Shown here piece after piece: positions 26,692 through 35,262 of a DNA stretch of 64,000 nucleotides. The notes beneath the pieces are model-generated. The model saw only the letters and a program-made list of their open reading frames with translations. It had not been told where the DNA came from and ran no database searches. This stretch comes from Symploca sp. SIO1C2 (GTDB lineage Bacteria > Cyanobacteriota > Cyanobacteriia > Cyanobacteriales > Coleofasciculaceae): NCBI GenBank assembly GCA_010672925.1, contig JAAHFP010000031.1, forward strand, positions 1 to 64,000, in the 5' to 3' direction. Position 1 is the stretch's first letter. Every line of letters starts with the position of its first letter. A program made the position numbers and the translations under genes.

Positions 26692-27720
26692 ATGTCACTT
26701 GGTCATAGAGGCGTACTACCCGTAGATGTAACAGATGGAACCGTTGATTTAACATTATTAAGTAACAACCTGGAGGCGGCAGACGGATCACAAGTTACCT
26801 TGTTACCGGTAGTAGTAGAAGATGGACATGTAGTACCAGCTGGAGGAACAATAACCGTAGATTTAACAGATGGTATTGATTCACCACGATTAGTAGATAA
26901 TCAGACAGACTCTGAGGAAATTTTAGGTACTTCTGGCAATGATCAACTAAATGGCACTGGCGATAACGAAACAATTAGAGGTTTTGCGGGGGATGACCAA
27001 ATCAATGGTAACGGTGGTATTGATCTTCTCCTAGGTGGTGGTGGTAACGATACTATTGCTGGTAGTGCTCAGAGCGATTTTCTGGATGGTGGTGCTGATA
27101 ATGACCTACTGTTTGGTAACGGTGGCGGTGATGTGATCTTCGGTGGCAGCGGCAATGATGGTCTTTATGGTGGTTCTGCTGCGGATTATCTTAATGGTGG
27201 CGAAGGTGCTGACACTCTTTACGGTAACGGAGGTCTGGATACCCTGATTGGTGGTGCTGGTGATGACATTATCTATGGTGGTTCCCAAGCTGATGAAATC
27301 CTCGGTGGTGATGGCGATGATTTGATTTTCGCTAACGGTGGTGAGGATACCATCATCGGTGGTGGTGGTAATGATACTATTTATGGTGGCTCCCAAGCTG
27401 ATCAAATCTTCGGTGGCGATGGCAATGATTTGATTTATGCTAACGGTGGCGATGATCTTATCAACGGTGGTAATGGTATTGATAATATCTGGCTTGGCGG
27501 TGGGGAAACTGTTGTCCTTGATGCTACCGATAGTGGATACGATATTATCAATAACTTCCAGTTAGGTCAAACTACTTTTGTGGTTGGCGATGTTAATACT
27601 TTGAGTTTCGCCGATGGCCCCAATGGTGCGGAAATATATCAAGGCGGTAACCTGTTAGCCACAGTTAGTTGGCAGACTGCTAGTACCTTTGCCAATAACG
27701 TCAACGATATTTTTGTCTAG
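26692..27720 (+). CDS. RTX (hemolysin-type) calcium-binding protein
   Basis: 342 residues. The N-terminal about 80 residues are unrecognised (VDVTDGTVDLTLLSNNL and a similar VDLTDGID repeat). Residues 85-285 are glycine-rich nonapeptides GGxGxDxUx (GGGGNDTIAG, GGAGDDIIYG) that form a calcium-bound beta-roll. Two 36-residue blocks (IIYGGSQADEILGG, TIYGGSQADQIFGG) show recent internal duplication. The C-terminal DVNTLSFADGPNGAEIY region ends with a typical secretion tail of aliphatic residues (IFV). By family, it is probably exported by a type I secretion system, which is not in this window. Confidence 0.88.
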   Translation: MSLGHRGVLPVDVTDGTVDLTLLSNNLEAADGSQVTLLPVVVEDGHVVPAGGTITVDLTDGIDSPRLVDNQTDSEEILGTSGNDQLNGTGDNETIRGFAGDDQINGNGGIDLLLGGGGNDTIAGSAQSDFLDGGADNDLLFGNGGGDVIFGGSGNDGLYGGSAADYLNGGEGADTLYGNGGLDTLIGGAGDDIIYGGSQADEILGGDGDDLIFANGGEDTIIGGGGNDTIYGGSQADQIFGGDGNDLIYANGGDDLINGGNGIDNIWLGGGETVVLDATDSGYDIINNFQLGQTTFVVGDVNTLSFADGPNGAEIYQGGNLLATVSWQTASTFANNVNDIFV

Positions 27721-27756
27721 ATATTTCGTCTGATGTCTTAATGAATCTTTTACACA

Positions 27757-27795
27757 ATCGAGAGAGGGGAGTGCGATGCGATCGCTCCTCTCGAT
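27757..27795 (+). terminator. Hairpin after the RTX gene
   Basis: ATCGAGAG...GGAG.GCGAT and ATCGC.TCCTCTCGAT form a long stem centred on a HIP1-like GCGATGCGATCGC. It is followed by TTTCCCATTT, only a weak U tract, so termination is plausible, not sure. Confidence 0.5.
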
Positions 27796-27831
27796 TTCCC
27801 ATTTACAAAAAACAATAACGGTAGAACCCAT

Positions 27832-28086
27832 GTGGAACTGGCAAGATGCCAGTTTAATTATTCTCCTCTTGCTTGCAATACCCATTACTTTTTGCTAATA
27901 TTATTAATAATGGATAAGTTGTGGGCATATAAGCCATTTCCACTACTTTCAGTATTTACCATATCCTACTAACCCTTCAGCACTTCTCAAGTCAAGGCAT
28001 CTACAACACAGGCTAGAAGCCTGTTCCACAAGAGATTGTTCTAGAGAAGAAGAAGATAACTCTACTATTAATCTTCCATATCCCCA
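27832..28086. repeat. Direct repeat 1 flanking the UPF0175/PIN locus
   Basis: GTGGAACTGGCAAGATGCCAG, then CTTGCAATACCCATTACTTTTTGCTA, then AGGCTAGAAGCCTGTTCCACA and AAGAAGAAGATAACTCTAC. The same blocks in the same order recur at 28676-28955. Confidence 0.85.
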
Positions 28087-28259
28087 TTGTTAACATATGG
28101 GAATTTTATTGTTGAAGATACTGAGGCAACGGTGGATGGAACTAGCACTTCTGGGTAAAACATTTGTAACAGATGGAGCAAGTTCGCTTTTGTGAGTAAA
28201 ATTAGAGGTGAAGAGTCAATAATGGGTGGAATGGCTACTTCAGAAGATTGCTCAACCAC
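28068..28259 (-). pseudogene. PIN-domain toxin (DUF3368/VapC-like), truncated
   Basis: From a GTG that overlaps the antitoxin stop, the frame reads VAIPPIIDSSPLILLTKANLL then LLQMFYPEVLVPSTVA, the start of a DUF3368-type PIN domain with its first acidic residue (IIDSSPLI). After about 40 residues it runs into sequence of direct repeat 1 and stops at 63 residues, about a third of normal length. The remaining acidic residues of the nuclease are missing, so it should be inactive. Confidence 0.7.
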
Positions 28260-28503
28260 GCGCTAACTCCTGCTCAAGATCTTCAAAATCTACTAAAAAA
28301 ACATCCACTTTTTCCCGTTCAAGAACTTTGAGAAACTCCTTGCGGTTCAATCCTGCTAGTTGAGCTGCTTTACCTTGGGAAATTTCCTCACGAGTATACC
28401 AGTAGATGGCAGCGGCAAGTCGTATCCCTTGGGTTAGTAACTCTGGAGAAGAGTATTGGCTTGGTACAGCTTCTCCCGGAATATCTAGGGTAATTCGAGT
28501 CAT
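28252..28503 (-). CDS. UPF0175-family antitoxin
   Basis: 83 residues from the Met at 28503 (MTRITLDIPGEAVP); a 14-residue longer form is possible. A helix-turn-helix core (YTREEISQGKAAQLAGLNRKEFLKVL) and the C-terminal VDVFLVDFEDLEQEL are hallmarks of UPF0175. By family knowledge these are antitoxins paired with PIN-type DUF3368 toxins, which fits the 8-bp overlap with the downstream truncated toxin. Confidence 0.85.
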   Translation of the reverse strand: MTRITLDIPGEAVPSQYSSPELLTQGIRLAAAIYWYTREEISQGKAAQLAGLNRKEFLKVLEREKVDVFLVDFEDLEQELARG

Positions 28504-28675
28504 GGTCGTTATTAGTTGTTGAAGATATTGTAGCTTCTTCAATAGAGTAGGCTTCAGCTACCATCCAATATACCGAATTTGCTTATCCTACCAGAGAAAG
28601 CTAGTGTCAGAAGCGATCGCACAATTAAGTTAGGGTAAACACATCTCAATCAAACTAACAAATTCTTCTTCTTCC

Positions 28676-28955
28676 GTGGAACTGGCATCTTGCCAGTTGT
28701 AATTATTCCCCAATTGCTTGCAATACTCATTACTTTTTGCTATCATTCCTAATAATAGAAAAGTTGTGCGCATGTAAACTGTTACTCCCGCCTTCAGCCT
28801 TCACCACTTATTCCCAATCTGTACTGATAGACACTTAAAGGATAATCTATTAATCTAATTGTCGAAGATAACAAAACAGGCTAGAAGCCTGTTCCACAAG
28901 AGATTATTCTAGAGAAGAAGAAGATAACTCTACTATTAATCTTCCATATCCCCAT
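28676..28955. repeat. Direct repeat 2 flanking the UPF0175/PIN locus
   Basis: Same blocks as 27832-28086 in the same orientation; the final about 75 bp (AGGCTAGAAGCCTG to CATATCCCCAT) is nearly identical. Confidence 0.85.
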
Positions 28956-29021
28956 AGTGGAACTGGCATCTTAATAGTACATTTGTATTTGTTATTTATC
29001 TGAAACTGCCATCCGCTTTAG

Positions 29022-29088
29022 GGGTGTAGCATTTGAGCGATAATTTCAGCCCATACCTCCCAAGTATCTCAATCCAAATTCTACGCCC
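29022..29088. repeat. Palindromic GGGCATAGCATTTGG element, copy 2 (inverted, diverged)
   Basis: GGGTGTAGCATTTGAGCGATA to CCAAATTCTACGCCC aligns along its whole length with the reverse complement of 25632-25697, though its own arms have drifted. Confidence 0.65.
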
Positions 29089-29112
29089 AATCCCTTGAGG
29101 CGAAGACTGTTT

Positions 29113-29353
29113 CTAGCGACGCCCCACAGGTTCTAATGAACTTTGAGCAAAATGTTCCAACAGCAGACGGTGGATAAAGATATAGCCACCACCAACTTTT
29201 TGTAGGAAAATGCGATTGCCTTCAGCACCAGCGAAGCTGATCGCTAGCATAATCTAGAAAGTGGGCATAGTTCCAGAGAATGCAACCATTGCTATACAGG
29301 ATAAGGCGCAAGGTTAAATGTTGGATACAGGCTTTACCACCGTTAACAATCAT
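29113..29353 (-). pseudogene. Relic of a STAND NTPase/kinase-associated C-terminal module
   Basis: On the minus strand from 29353, the frame reads GGKACIQHLTLRLILY, then LWNYAHFLDYAS, and meets TGA at 29222. In another frame it continues with IFLQKVGGGYIFIHRLLLEHF to TAG at 29113. Together these resemble the conserved end of large cyanobacterial NACHT/NB-ARC proteins (IQHF.LR..LY.NG..PWNYARFLDYA..IFLQKVGGGYIFIHR..LEHFA). One frameshift and missing upstream domains mark it as decayed. Confidence 0.65.
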
Positions 29354-29392
29354 AGCAATCAGCTGATTCAGGTTTTGAAGTAATAAGTAATA

Positions 29393-29433
29393 AGCATTAG
29401 TAGGACTTCAGACCAAAAAGAAGCCAGAAACAA
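29393..29433. repeat. GTAGGACTTCAG(A/T)CC repeat, copy 3
   Basis: 41-bp copy with one change in the palindrome (CAGACC), preceded by AAGTAATAAGTAATAAG. Confidence 0.85.
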
Positions 29434-29725
29434 TTTAAGTGCGTCTTAGCTTACAGAGGATTGTGTTGACAGGTGCACACCTATCCTATTATTAGATAAT
29501 AATAGCAAAAAACGTTGGAGTACACAAGGGAAGCGATCGCATTCACTTTGCTATAGTCTAATAATCTTGGCTTCCTAATCTGAAAATAGACACGGAGACG
29601 CGGAGAGAGGAATTTTCATGCATGATGGTGAGTGAAAAAGTTTGTCAAGCAATTTAAGATTGAAGACTTACCCCATCAATAAATGTAGGGGCTTGTGACC
29701 GTTTTAAATCTAAAATCTAAAATAT

Positions 29726-30727
29726 CTATAGTTTGAACTTCCTAAGAACCTTTTTCCAGAAGCTAGTAGGTGGTTTGTAATTGTAGGGTTTAGGAGGAGT
29801 GGTAAAAACTGGACGCTTCTCAGGTTCATGGAGATAGCGATAGTGCAAGAAAAGGTCACGATAAGGAAAAGTGATATTTTCTCCAGCACATACGGCTGCT
29901 GGAATCTGGGGAGAAATGCCAATATAGTGCAGATAAGTCAGTCGCTTTCCTTTATCATAGAGAATGCGATCGCGCTCTTCAAAATGGGCAGAAGTAACGC
30001 AACAACCAGTTCTTTCCTTAGCTGGTAAGTGATGGGCAAAATTATAAATCGAGTAACCAGACCTCATAAACATATAATTAACCACAGGTTGGTCGTGACC
30101 ACCGGGCTTAAATACAGCGGATTCACCAGCTTGGAGGTTAGCGATAAGCCAATCTCTCTGTTCTTGGGAAAACATGTCCCGCTTGGAAGCATAGAAACCA
30201 GAACAGAATATTTCCTGATCAATACGTTCCTGGGGAAAAACCTCTAGTAATTTAGGAGAATTGATATCATAAACATATTGGGGCTCTTTAAATTGAAAAT
30301 CGTAGACTACACAATCATGGTCATCTAACTTGTTAAACACAAAGTCTAGAGAATTCATCACTAAGGTATCAGCGTCTAGATAGATGAATTGCTCAAAGGG
30401 GCCGTCAAAGGCACAAAATCTTCTATGGGCTCCATAGAGTCTAAGACCCCGATTCAGTTTATCAGGACGAGCTCCTTGCATAAACTGATCCCATCGCTGA
30501 ATTGATTCTTGATTCTCATAAAAAATGACATTATCTCGTTTGGCAATTTCCGCCGCAATACCTTCAGTTTGTTCGTCAAAGGGATAAACACAAACGGGAG
30601 TTTCTGGTCCTAGTATGACCTCAATACTATTGAGTAGGGCAACCACTTGGTCATAAACTCGGTCATTACCCATTGTGCAGATACCGTTCATAATAACTAA
30701 ATGATAGTCCTGTTTAAAATTTAACAA
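29726..30727 (-). CDS. GT8-like sugar transferase (Npun_R2821/R2823 type)
   Basis: 333 residues. It begins with MNGICTMGNDRVYDQVVALLNSIE (Met at residue 13 may be the true start) and has a DxD-type nucleotide-sugar site in FIYLDADTLVMNSLD. Later marks CSGFYASKRDMF, GHDQPVVNYMF and LTYLHYIG fit the cyanobacterial Npun_R2821/R2823 family. It should transfer a sugar to a cell-surface or exopolysaccharide acceptor. It stands alone; an (AAAATCT) tract lies at its 3' end and a MITE at its 5' side. Confidence 0.85.
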   Translation of the reverse strand: MLNFKQDYHLVIMNGICTMGNDRVYDQVVALLNSIEVILGPETPVCVYPFDEQTEGIAAEIAKRDNVIFYENQESIQRWDQFMQGARPDKLNRGLRLYGAHRRFCAFDGPFEQFIYLDADTLVMNSLDFVFNKLDDHDCVVYDFQFKEPQYVYDINSPKLLEVFPQERIDQEIFCSGFYASKRDMFSQEQRDWLIANLQAGESAVFKPGGHDQPVVNYMFMRSGYSIYNFAHHLPAKERTGCCVTSAHFEERDRILYDKGKRLTYLHYIGISPQIPAAVCAGENITFPYRDLFLHYRYLHEPEKRPVFTTPPKPYNYKPPTSFWKKVLRKFKL

Positions 30728-30770
30728 ACTAGTGCTCTGAAGGCAGAAGGCAGGAGGCAGGGGTCAGGAG

Positions 30771-30993
30771 GTACTAACCATTGGTGTCAACTTAAGCCTA
30801 GACATAGCCAACTGGTTGGATACCATAACCTGCCTTAGATTTAAATCCAAGGCTAATAGCTTAAGTCCATTTCAATGGACTAAATCTTTCAGATTTATTT
30901 TAGTCATCTTTAGATGACTTGAGCTATTAGCCTAGAGTTTAAACTCTAGGCGGGGCAGGGATTTCACTTTAAGTTGACACCAATGGGTACTAA
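30771..30993. mobile_element. Complete 209-bp MITE with 18-bp perfect TIRs and 7-bp TSD
   Basis: CCATTGGTGTCAACTTAA at 30778-30795 and its exact complement at 30969-30986 bound the element. GTACTAA at 30771-30777 and 30987-30993 is the duplicated target. Inside, CTGCC...AGGCTAATAGCT.AAGTC and its complement form a second long inverted repeat with hairpins GTCCATTTCAATGGAC and GCCTAGAGTTTAAACTC. No reading frame: non-autonomous. Confidence 0.92.
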
Positions 30994-31128
30994 CCCACCA
31001 CCTACCACCTACTACCTAACACCTAACACCTAATACCTATTCAACCTCAGGTAGCTCTTGTATCAGCTCAGAAAAGTGTAGTAATATTACATCTACTATT
31101 TTAGGCAAATTGGTGCAACTGCCGGAAA

Positions 31129-34100
31129 ATGCAAAATTTGTTCGATGCCTTCATCTCCTACGGACGAGCTGATAGTCTAGCTTTTGGCAAAAAGCTGTAT
31201 GCTCGATTGCTAGAAGCTGGGTTTAAAATTTGGTTTGATAAAAATGATATTCCCTTGGGAGTCGATTTTCAAAATCAAATTGATGATGGGATTGAAAAGG
31301 CTCATAATTTTCTGTTTGTTATTGCACCTCGTGCGGTCAATTCCCCCTATTGCCTCAAGGAAATTGAGTTAGCAGTTAAACTCAATAAACGAATTATTCC
31401 CTTATTGCATGTCGAGCAAATTAGTCGGGAAACCTGGCAGAAGAGAAATCCCAAGGGTACAGATGAAGAGTGGGAAGCTTATACAGCTAAAGGGCAACAT
31501 TCTAGTTTTCCCAACATGCATCCGACGATTGGCAAGATTAATTGGGTGTACTTTCGGGAAGGAATCGATGATTTTGAGCAGTCCCTGGCAGGTTTAATTG
31601 AATTATTACAGCGTCAGACTGCTTATGTGGAGCAGCATACCCTAATTTTAGAGAAAGCGCTGAAATGGGAGAGGAATCAAAAAAAAACGAGTTATCTGTT
31701 AACAGGAGAAGCCAAACAGAAGGCTCAAGCTTGGTTAAAAATTAGGTTTAAAGATAAACAACCCCCTTGTATCCCCACGGATTTGCATTGTGAATTTATT
31801 ACCGAAAGTATTAAAAATGGTGACAACTTGATGACTCAGGTATTCCTGTCCTATAGCAATGAGGATAGGGCAACGATGGAGAAAATTCGCAACAGCTTGA
31901 GAAGAGAAAGTGTTACGGTTTGGACTAATACAACGGATATTCAAACGGGGGAAGCCTTTGAAGAAGCAATTAACCGGGGCATTGAACAAACAGATAATTT
32001 AGTATATCTGCTCTCCCCTGATTCGGTTAACTCGATTTACTGTCAGCAAGAATTAGATTTAGCATTGTCCCTCAATAAGCGGATTATTCCCATACTGGTA
32101 CGGGAAACTTACCCTACAAAAGTACCATCCAATCTACAGGCGTTGCATTATATTGACCTAACGGACAATGTTAAGGAAGACGATTACCTGCTCGATGAGA
32201 GCCAACTGCTAAGAATTTTGCACCAGGATGCAGCTTACTATAGCGAGCATAAAATGTTGCTGACCAAAGCGCTGAAGTGGAAGCAGCAATACTCCAATCC
32301 TAGTATTCTGCTACGGGGGTATAACCTGCGGAGTGCTGAGGCATGGTTGAAGTTAGCAAGGACGAGAACCCAACATTTGCCTACACCACTAATGGCAGCA
32401 TTTATTGAAGAAAGTTTGCGGCAACCCCCAGCAACCTCACTAGATGTCTTTATTTCCTATTCTCGTAAAGATTCCGACTTTGCCCGTAAGCTCAATGATG
32501 AACTGCAACTTCAGGGAAAGACTACTTGGTTTGACCAGGAAAGTATTGCCTCGGGGTCAGATTTTGCTGAAGAGATTAAGCAGGGAATTAATGTTTGCGA
32601 TAACATGTTGTTTATCCTTTCACCCCAGTCGGTAAATTCCCCCTATTGTCAGGGGGAGGTGGAATATGCGGCTTCACTAAATAAGCGCTTTGTAACGGTG
32701 CTGCATCAAAATGTAAACTCAGCAGATGTGCCTCCAGAGTTAGCTAAGGTACAGTGGATTGATTTTAATCAGAATGAGGGGGACTTTAACGCCAATTTTA
32801 AACAATTAGTGAGAACCATTGATACAGATAGGGAACATTTACGCTATCACACAAAATGGTCACAAAGAGCTCTGGAGTGGGAACAAGAACAGCGGAGTGA
32901 GGATGTACTGTTGCGGGGGGCTGAACTAGCAATCGCCCAAAATTGGCTACAAGAAACTGAAGAAAAGCAAAAACAGCCCTTGCCGACGACGAAACAAAAA
33001 GAATTTATTACCACCGCCGTCGAGTTGCGGGATCTCCTGATCCGAGAAAGAGAAGAAAATAGGCAGCGAGAGTTAAGGCAGGCTCGTCAGATTGCGATTG
33101 GCTCGGTGGCAGCTGGTATGGTTATGGCAGGCTTAGCTCTGTTTGCTACCTATCAATCAAGACAAGCAACCATTGGTCAAATTAAAAGTGCGATCGCTTC
33201 TGCTCAAGTTCACTTATCTTCGGAGCAGAAACTGGAGGCACTGGTTAATAGTATCACTGCCGCAGTCAAACTTAAGCACATGCTGCTGCCACCTTCACCT
33301 GAACTCCCTCAGCAAGTCCAAGCAACACTGCAACGTACCACCAACGAAGTCCAGGAAATTAACCGTCTACAGGGACACGAAAATGCTTTAGTCCGGGTCA
33401 GTTTTAGCCCTAATGGTGAATACTTGGCAACCACATCGGAGGATGGTACTGCTCGTTTATGGGATTTGCAAGGTAACCAAAAGGCTCTTTTCCAGGGACA
33501 TCAAGGGAAAGTTCTTGGGGTGAGCTTTAGCCCCGATGGTCAATCTTTGGCAACCACATCAGAAGATGGCACTGCTCGTTTATGGGATTTACAAGGTAAT
33601 CAAAAGGCTCTCTTCCAAGGTCATGATCCTGAGCTACCTGTAATGAGCATCGCCTTTAGCCCTAAAGAACAATCTTTGGCAACTGCTTCCTTAGATGGTA
33701 CAGTCCGCCTGTGGGATCTGCAAGGCAATCAGCAAGCTGTATTTGAAGAATCTAATGGCCTGATGAGCGTCAGTTTCAGTCCCGATGGTCAATCTTTGGC
33801 AACCGCTTCTTTAGATGGCATAGTTCGCTTGTGGGATCTGCAAGGTAACGAAATTCTTCTATTAGATAAACACGACAATGCTGTCATAAGCGTCAGTTTC
33901 AGTCCCGATGGTCAATATTTAGCAACTGCCTCCCTTGACAAAACAGCCCGTTTGTGGGATGTGCAAGGTCAAGAAGTCGCCAAATTTGAACATGATAGTT
34001 GGGTTAATGATGTTAATTTTACTCCTGATGGTCAGTTCTTAATTACTGGTTCCCAAGAAGGTATTGCCCGTTTATGGAATTTACAGGGCAAGAAACTCAG

Positions 34101-35184
34101 GGAATTTCGAGGCAACAACAAAAACATTAAAATTAGCAGCGTTAGTATCAGTCCCAATGGTCAGTATTTAGCTACAGCATCTGGGGATAGCATTGCTCAC
34201 CTCTGGTCTCTACAAACCGGAGAGTTTGCTCATTTACATAAGCGGGTCGGTCATCAGGTTTTTAAGGTCAGTTTCACGGCTCCTCAAGGCTATTTAGCCA
34301 CTGCATCTGAAGATAGCACAGTTTTATGGGATTTACAGGGCAAGGAACTGGTTAAATTTCCCTTCACTATTGATGAGGTGGTAGACGTTAGTTTCAGCCC
34401 AGACGAAAAATATGTAGCGATCGCCTTAACTGATGGTACAGTTCATTTGTGGACTATACAGGGTGAGGAGGTAGCAGTCTTGGTAGGACATGATGAGGTG
34501 GTGCTGAGGGTGCAATTTAGCCCCGAAGGAGAGCATCTTGCCACGGCATCAGAGGATGGTACTGCCAAATTATGGGACTTACAAGGCAAGGAAATTGCTG
34601 TGTTTCAAGGGCATGAGGCTGGAGTTGCGGATCTAAGTTTCAGTCAGGATGGTAAATATTTAGCCACGGCATCTGGAGATAACACTGCTAGATTGTGGAA
34701 CTTAAAAGGCGATGCAATAAGGGTACTTGAGGGACACAAAAACTCAGTTACGAGTGTGAGTTTTAGTCCAGATGGCCGAAGGGTAGTTACCGCATCTGCC
34801 GATAAGACAGCTCGCCTGTGGGACTTGCAAGGAAACGAATTATTAACAATCGAACACCAAGACATAGTTAAGAGCATTAGCTTTTATCCAGATGGGAAGC
34901 AACTGGTTACCGCGTCTACCAATGGGTTGGTTTACTTATGGAATTTACAAGGTAATCAATTGACTAGCTTTACAGCTGATACCCAATCCATAGACCGGGT
35001 AAATTTTAGTCCTGATGGTGAATATTTGGCCACTGTTTCCTACAGTACAGCTCGGATCTGGCAACTTGGGGATTTTGATGCTCTCCTCTCTAGAGGTTGC
35101 ACTTGGATCAGAGACTATTTAACAACCAATCCCGATGTGGAGCAAAGTGAGCGCCACATTTGTGATCGCTTTGGAGATAAGTAA
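31129..35184 (+). CDS. Triple-TIR, single-TM, 14-WD40 signalling protein
   Basis: 1351 residues. Three TIR domains: 1-95 (FDAFISYGRADS, NSPYCLKEIELA), 235-330 (QVFLSYSNEDRA, NSIYCQQELDLA) and 435-535 (DVFISYSRKDSD, NSPYCQGEVEYA). Each keeps the Glu after SPYCxxE, the predicted NADase residue. Helical linkers follow each TIR, with repeats of the form AL(K/E)W...LLRG.....AWL. One TM helix at about 655-675 (IGSVAAGMVMAGLALFATY) separates them from 14 WD40 repeats (about 745-1325; LATASEDGTARLWDLQGN), enough for two seven-blade propellers. The end (GCTWIRDYLTTNPD) is typical of cyanobacterial WD40 proteins. Likely a membrane-tethered sensor whose TIRs cleave NAD+ or signal on activation. It stands alone in its operon. 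Confidence 0.9.
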   Translation: MQNLFDAFISYGRADSLAFGKKLYARLLEAGFKIWFDKNDIPLGVDFQNQIDDGIEKAHNFLFVIAPRAVNSPYCLKEIELAVKLNKRIIPLLHVEQISRETWQKRNPKGTDEEWEAYTAKGQHSSFPNMHPTIGKINWVYFREGIDDFEQSLAGLIELLQRQTAYVEQHTLILEKALKWERNQKKTSYLLTGEAKQKAQAWLKIRFKDKQPPCIPTDLHCEFITESIKNGDNLMTQVFLSYSNEDRATMEKIRNSLRRESVTVWTNTTDIQTGEAFEEAINRGIEQTDNLVYLLSPDSVNSIYCQQELDLALSLNKRIIPILVRETYPTKVPSNLQALHYIDLTDNVKEDDYLLDESQLLRILHQDAAYYSEHKMLLTKALKWKQQYSNPSILLRGYNLRSAEAWLKLARTRTQHLPTPLMAAFIEESLRQPPATSLDVFISYSRKDSDFARKLNDELQLQGKTTWFDQESIASGSDFAEEIKQGINVCDNMLFILSPQSVNSPYCQGEVEYAASLNKRFVTVLHQNVNSADVPPELAKVQWIDFNQNEGDFNANFKQLVRTIDTDREHLRYHTKWSQRALEWEQEQRSEDVLLRGAELAIAQNWLQETEEKQKQPLPTTKQKEFITTAVELRDLLIREREENRQRELRQARQIAIGSVAAGMVMAGLALFATYQSRQATIGQIKSAIASAQVHLSSEQKLEALVNSITAAVKLKHMLLPPSPELPQQVQATLQRTTNEVQEINRLQGHENALVRVSFSPNGEYLATTSEDGTARLWDLQGNQKALFQGHQGKVLGVSFSPDGQSLATTSEDGTARLWDLQGNQKALFQGHDPELPVMSIAFSPKEQSLATASLDGTVRLWDLQGNQQAVFEESNGLMSVSFSPDGQSLATASLDGIVRLWDLQGNEILLLDKHDNAVISVSFSPDGQYLATASLDKTARLWDVQGQEVAKFEHDSWVNDVNFTPDGQFLITGSQEGIARLWNLQGKKLREFRGNNKNIKISSVSISPNGQYLATASGDSIAHLWSLQTGEFAHLHKRVGHQVFKVSFTAPQGYLATASEDSTVLWDLQGKELVKFPFTIDEVVDVSFSPDEKYVAIALTDGTVHLWTIQGEEVAVLVGHDEVVLRVQFSPEGEHLATASEDGTAKLWDLQGKEIAVFQGHEAGVADLSFSQDGKYLATASGDNTARLWNLKGDAIRVLEGHKNSVTSVSFSPDGRRVVTASADKTARLWDLQGNELLTIEHQDIVKSISFYPDGKQLVTASTNGLVYLWNLQGNQLTSFTADTQSIDRVNFSPDGEYLATVSYSTARIWQLGDFDALLSRGCTWIRDYLTTNPDVEQSERHICDRFGDK

Positions 35185-35241
35185 TAAGTAATAAGTAATA
35201 AGTAGTAGTAGGACTTCAGTCCAAAAAGAAGCAAGAAACAA
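35185..35241. repeat. TAATAAG heptamers and GGACTTCAGTCC repeat, copy 4
   Basis: TAATAAG repeats start at the stop codon of the TIR gene (AAGTAATAAGTAATAAG) and lead into the 41-bp GTAGTAGGACTTCAGTCC motif. Confidence 0.9.
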
Positions 35242-35262
35242 GAACAAAAGCACTATCACTTT

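Noticed and set aside
27106-27405. Minus-strand Thr/Ile-rich frame under the RTX gene
   Set aside because: Antisense of glycine/aspartate nonapeptides; typical artefact.
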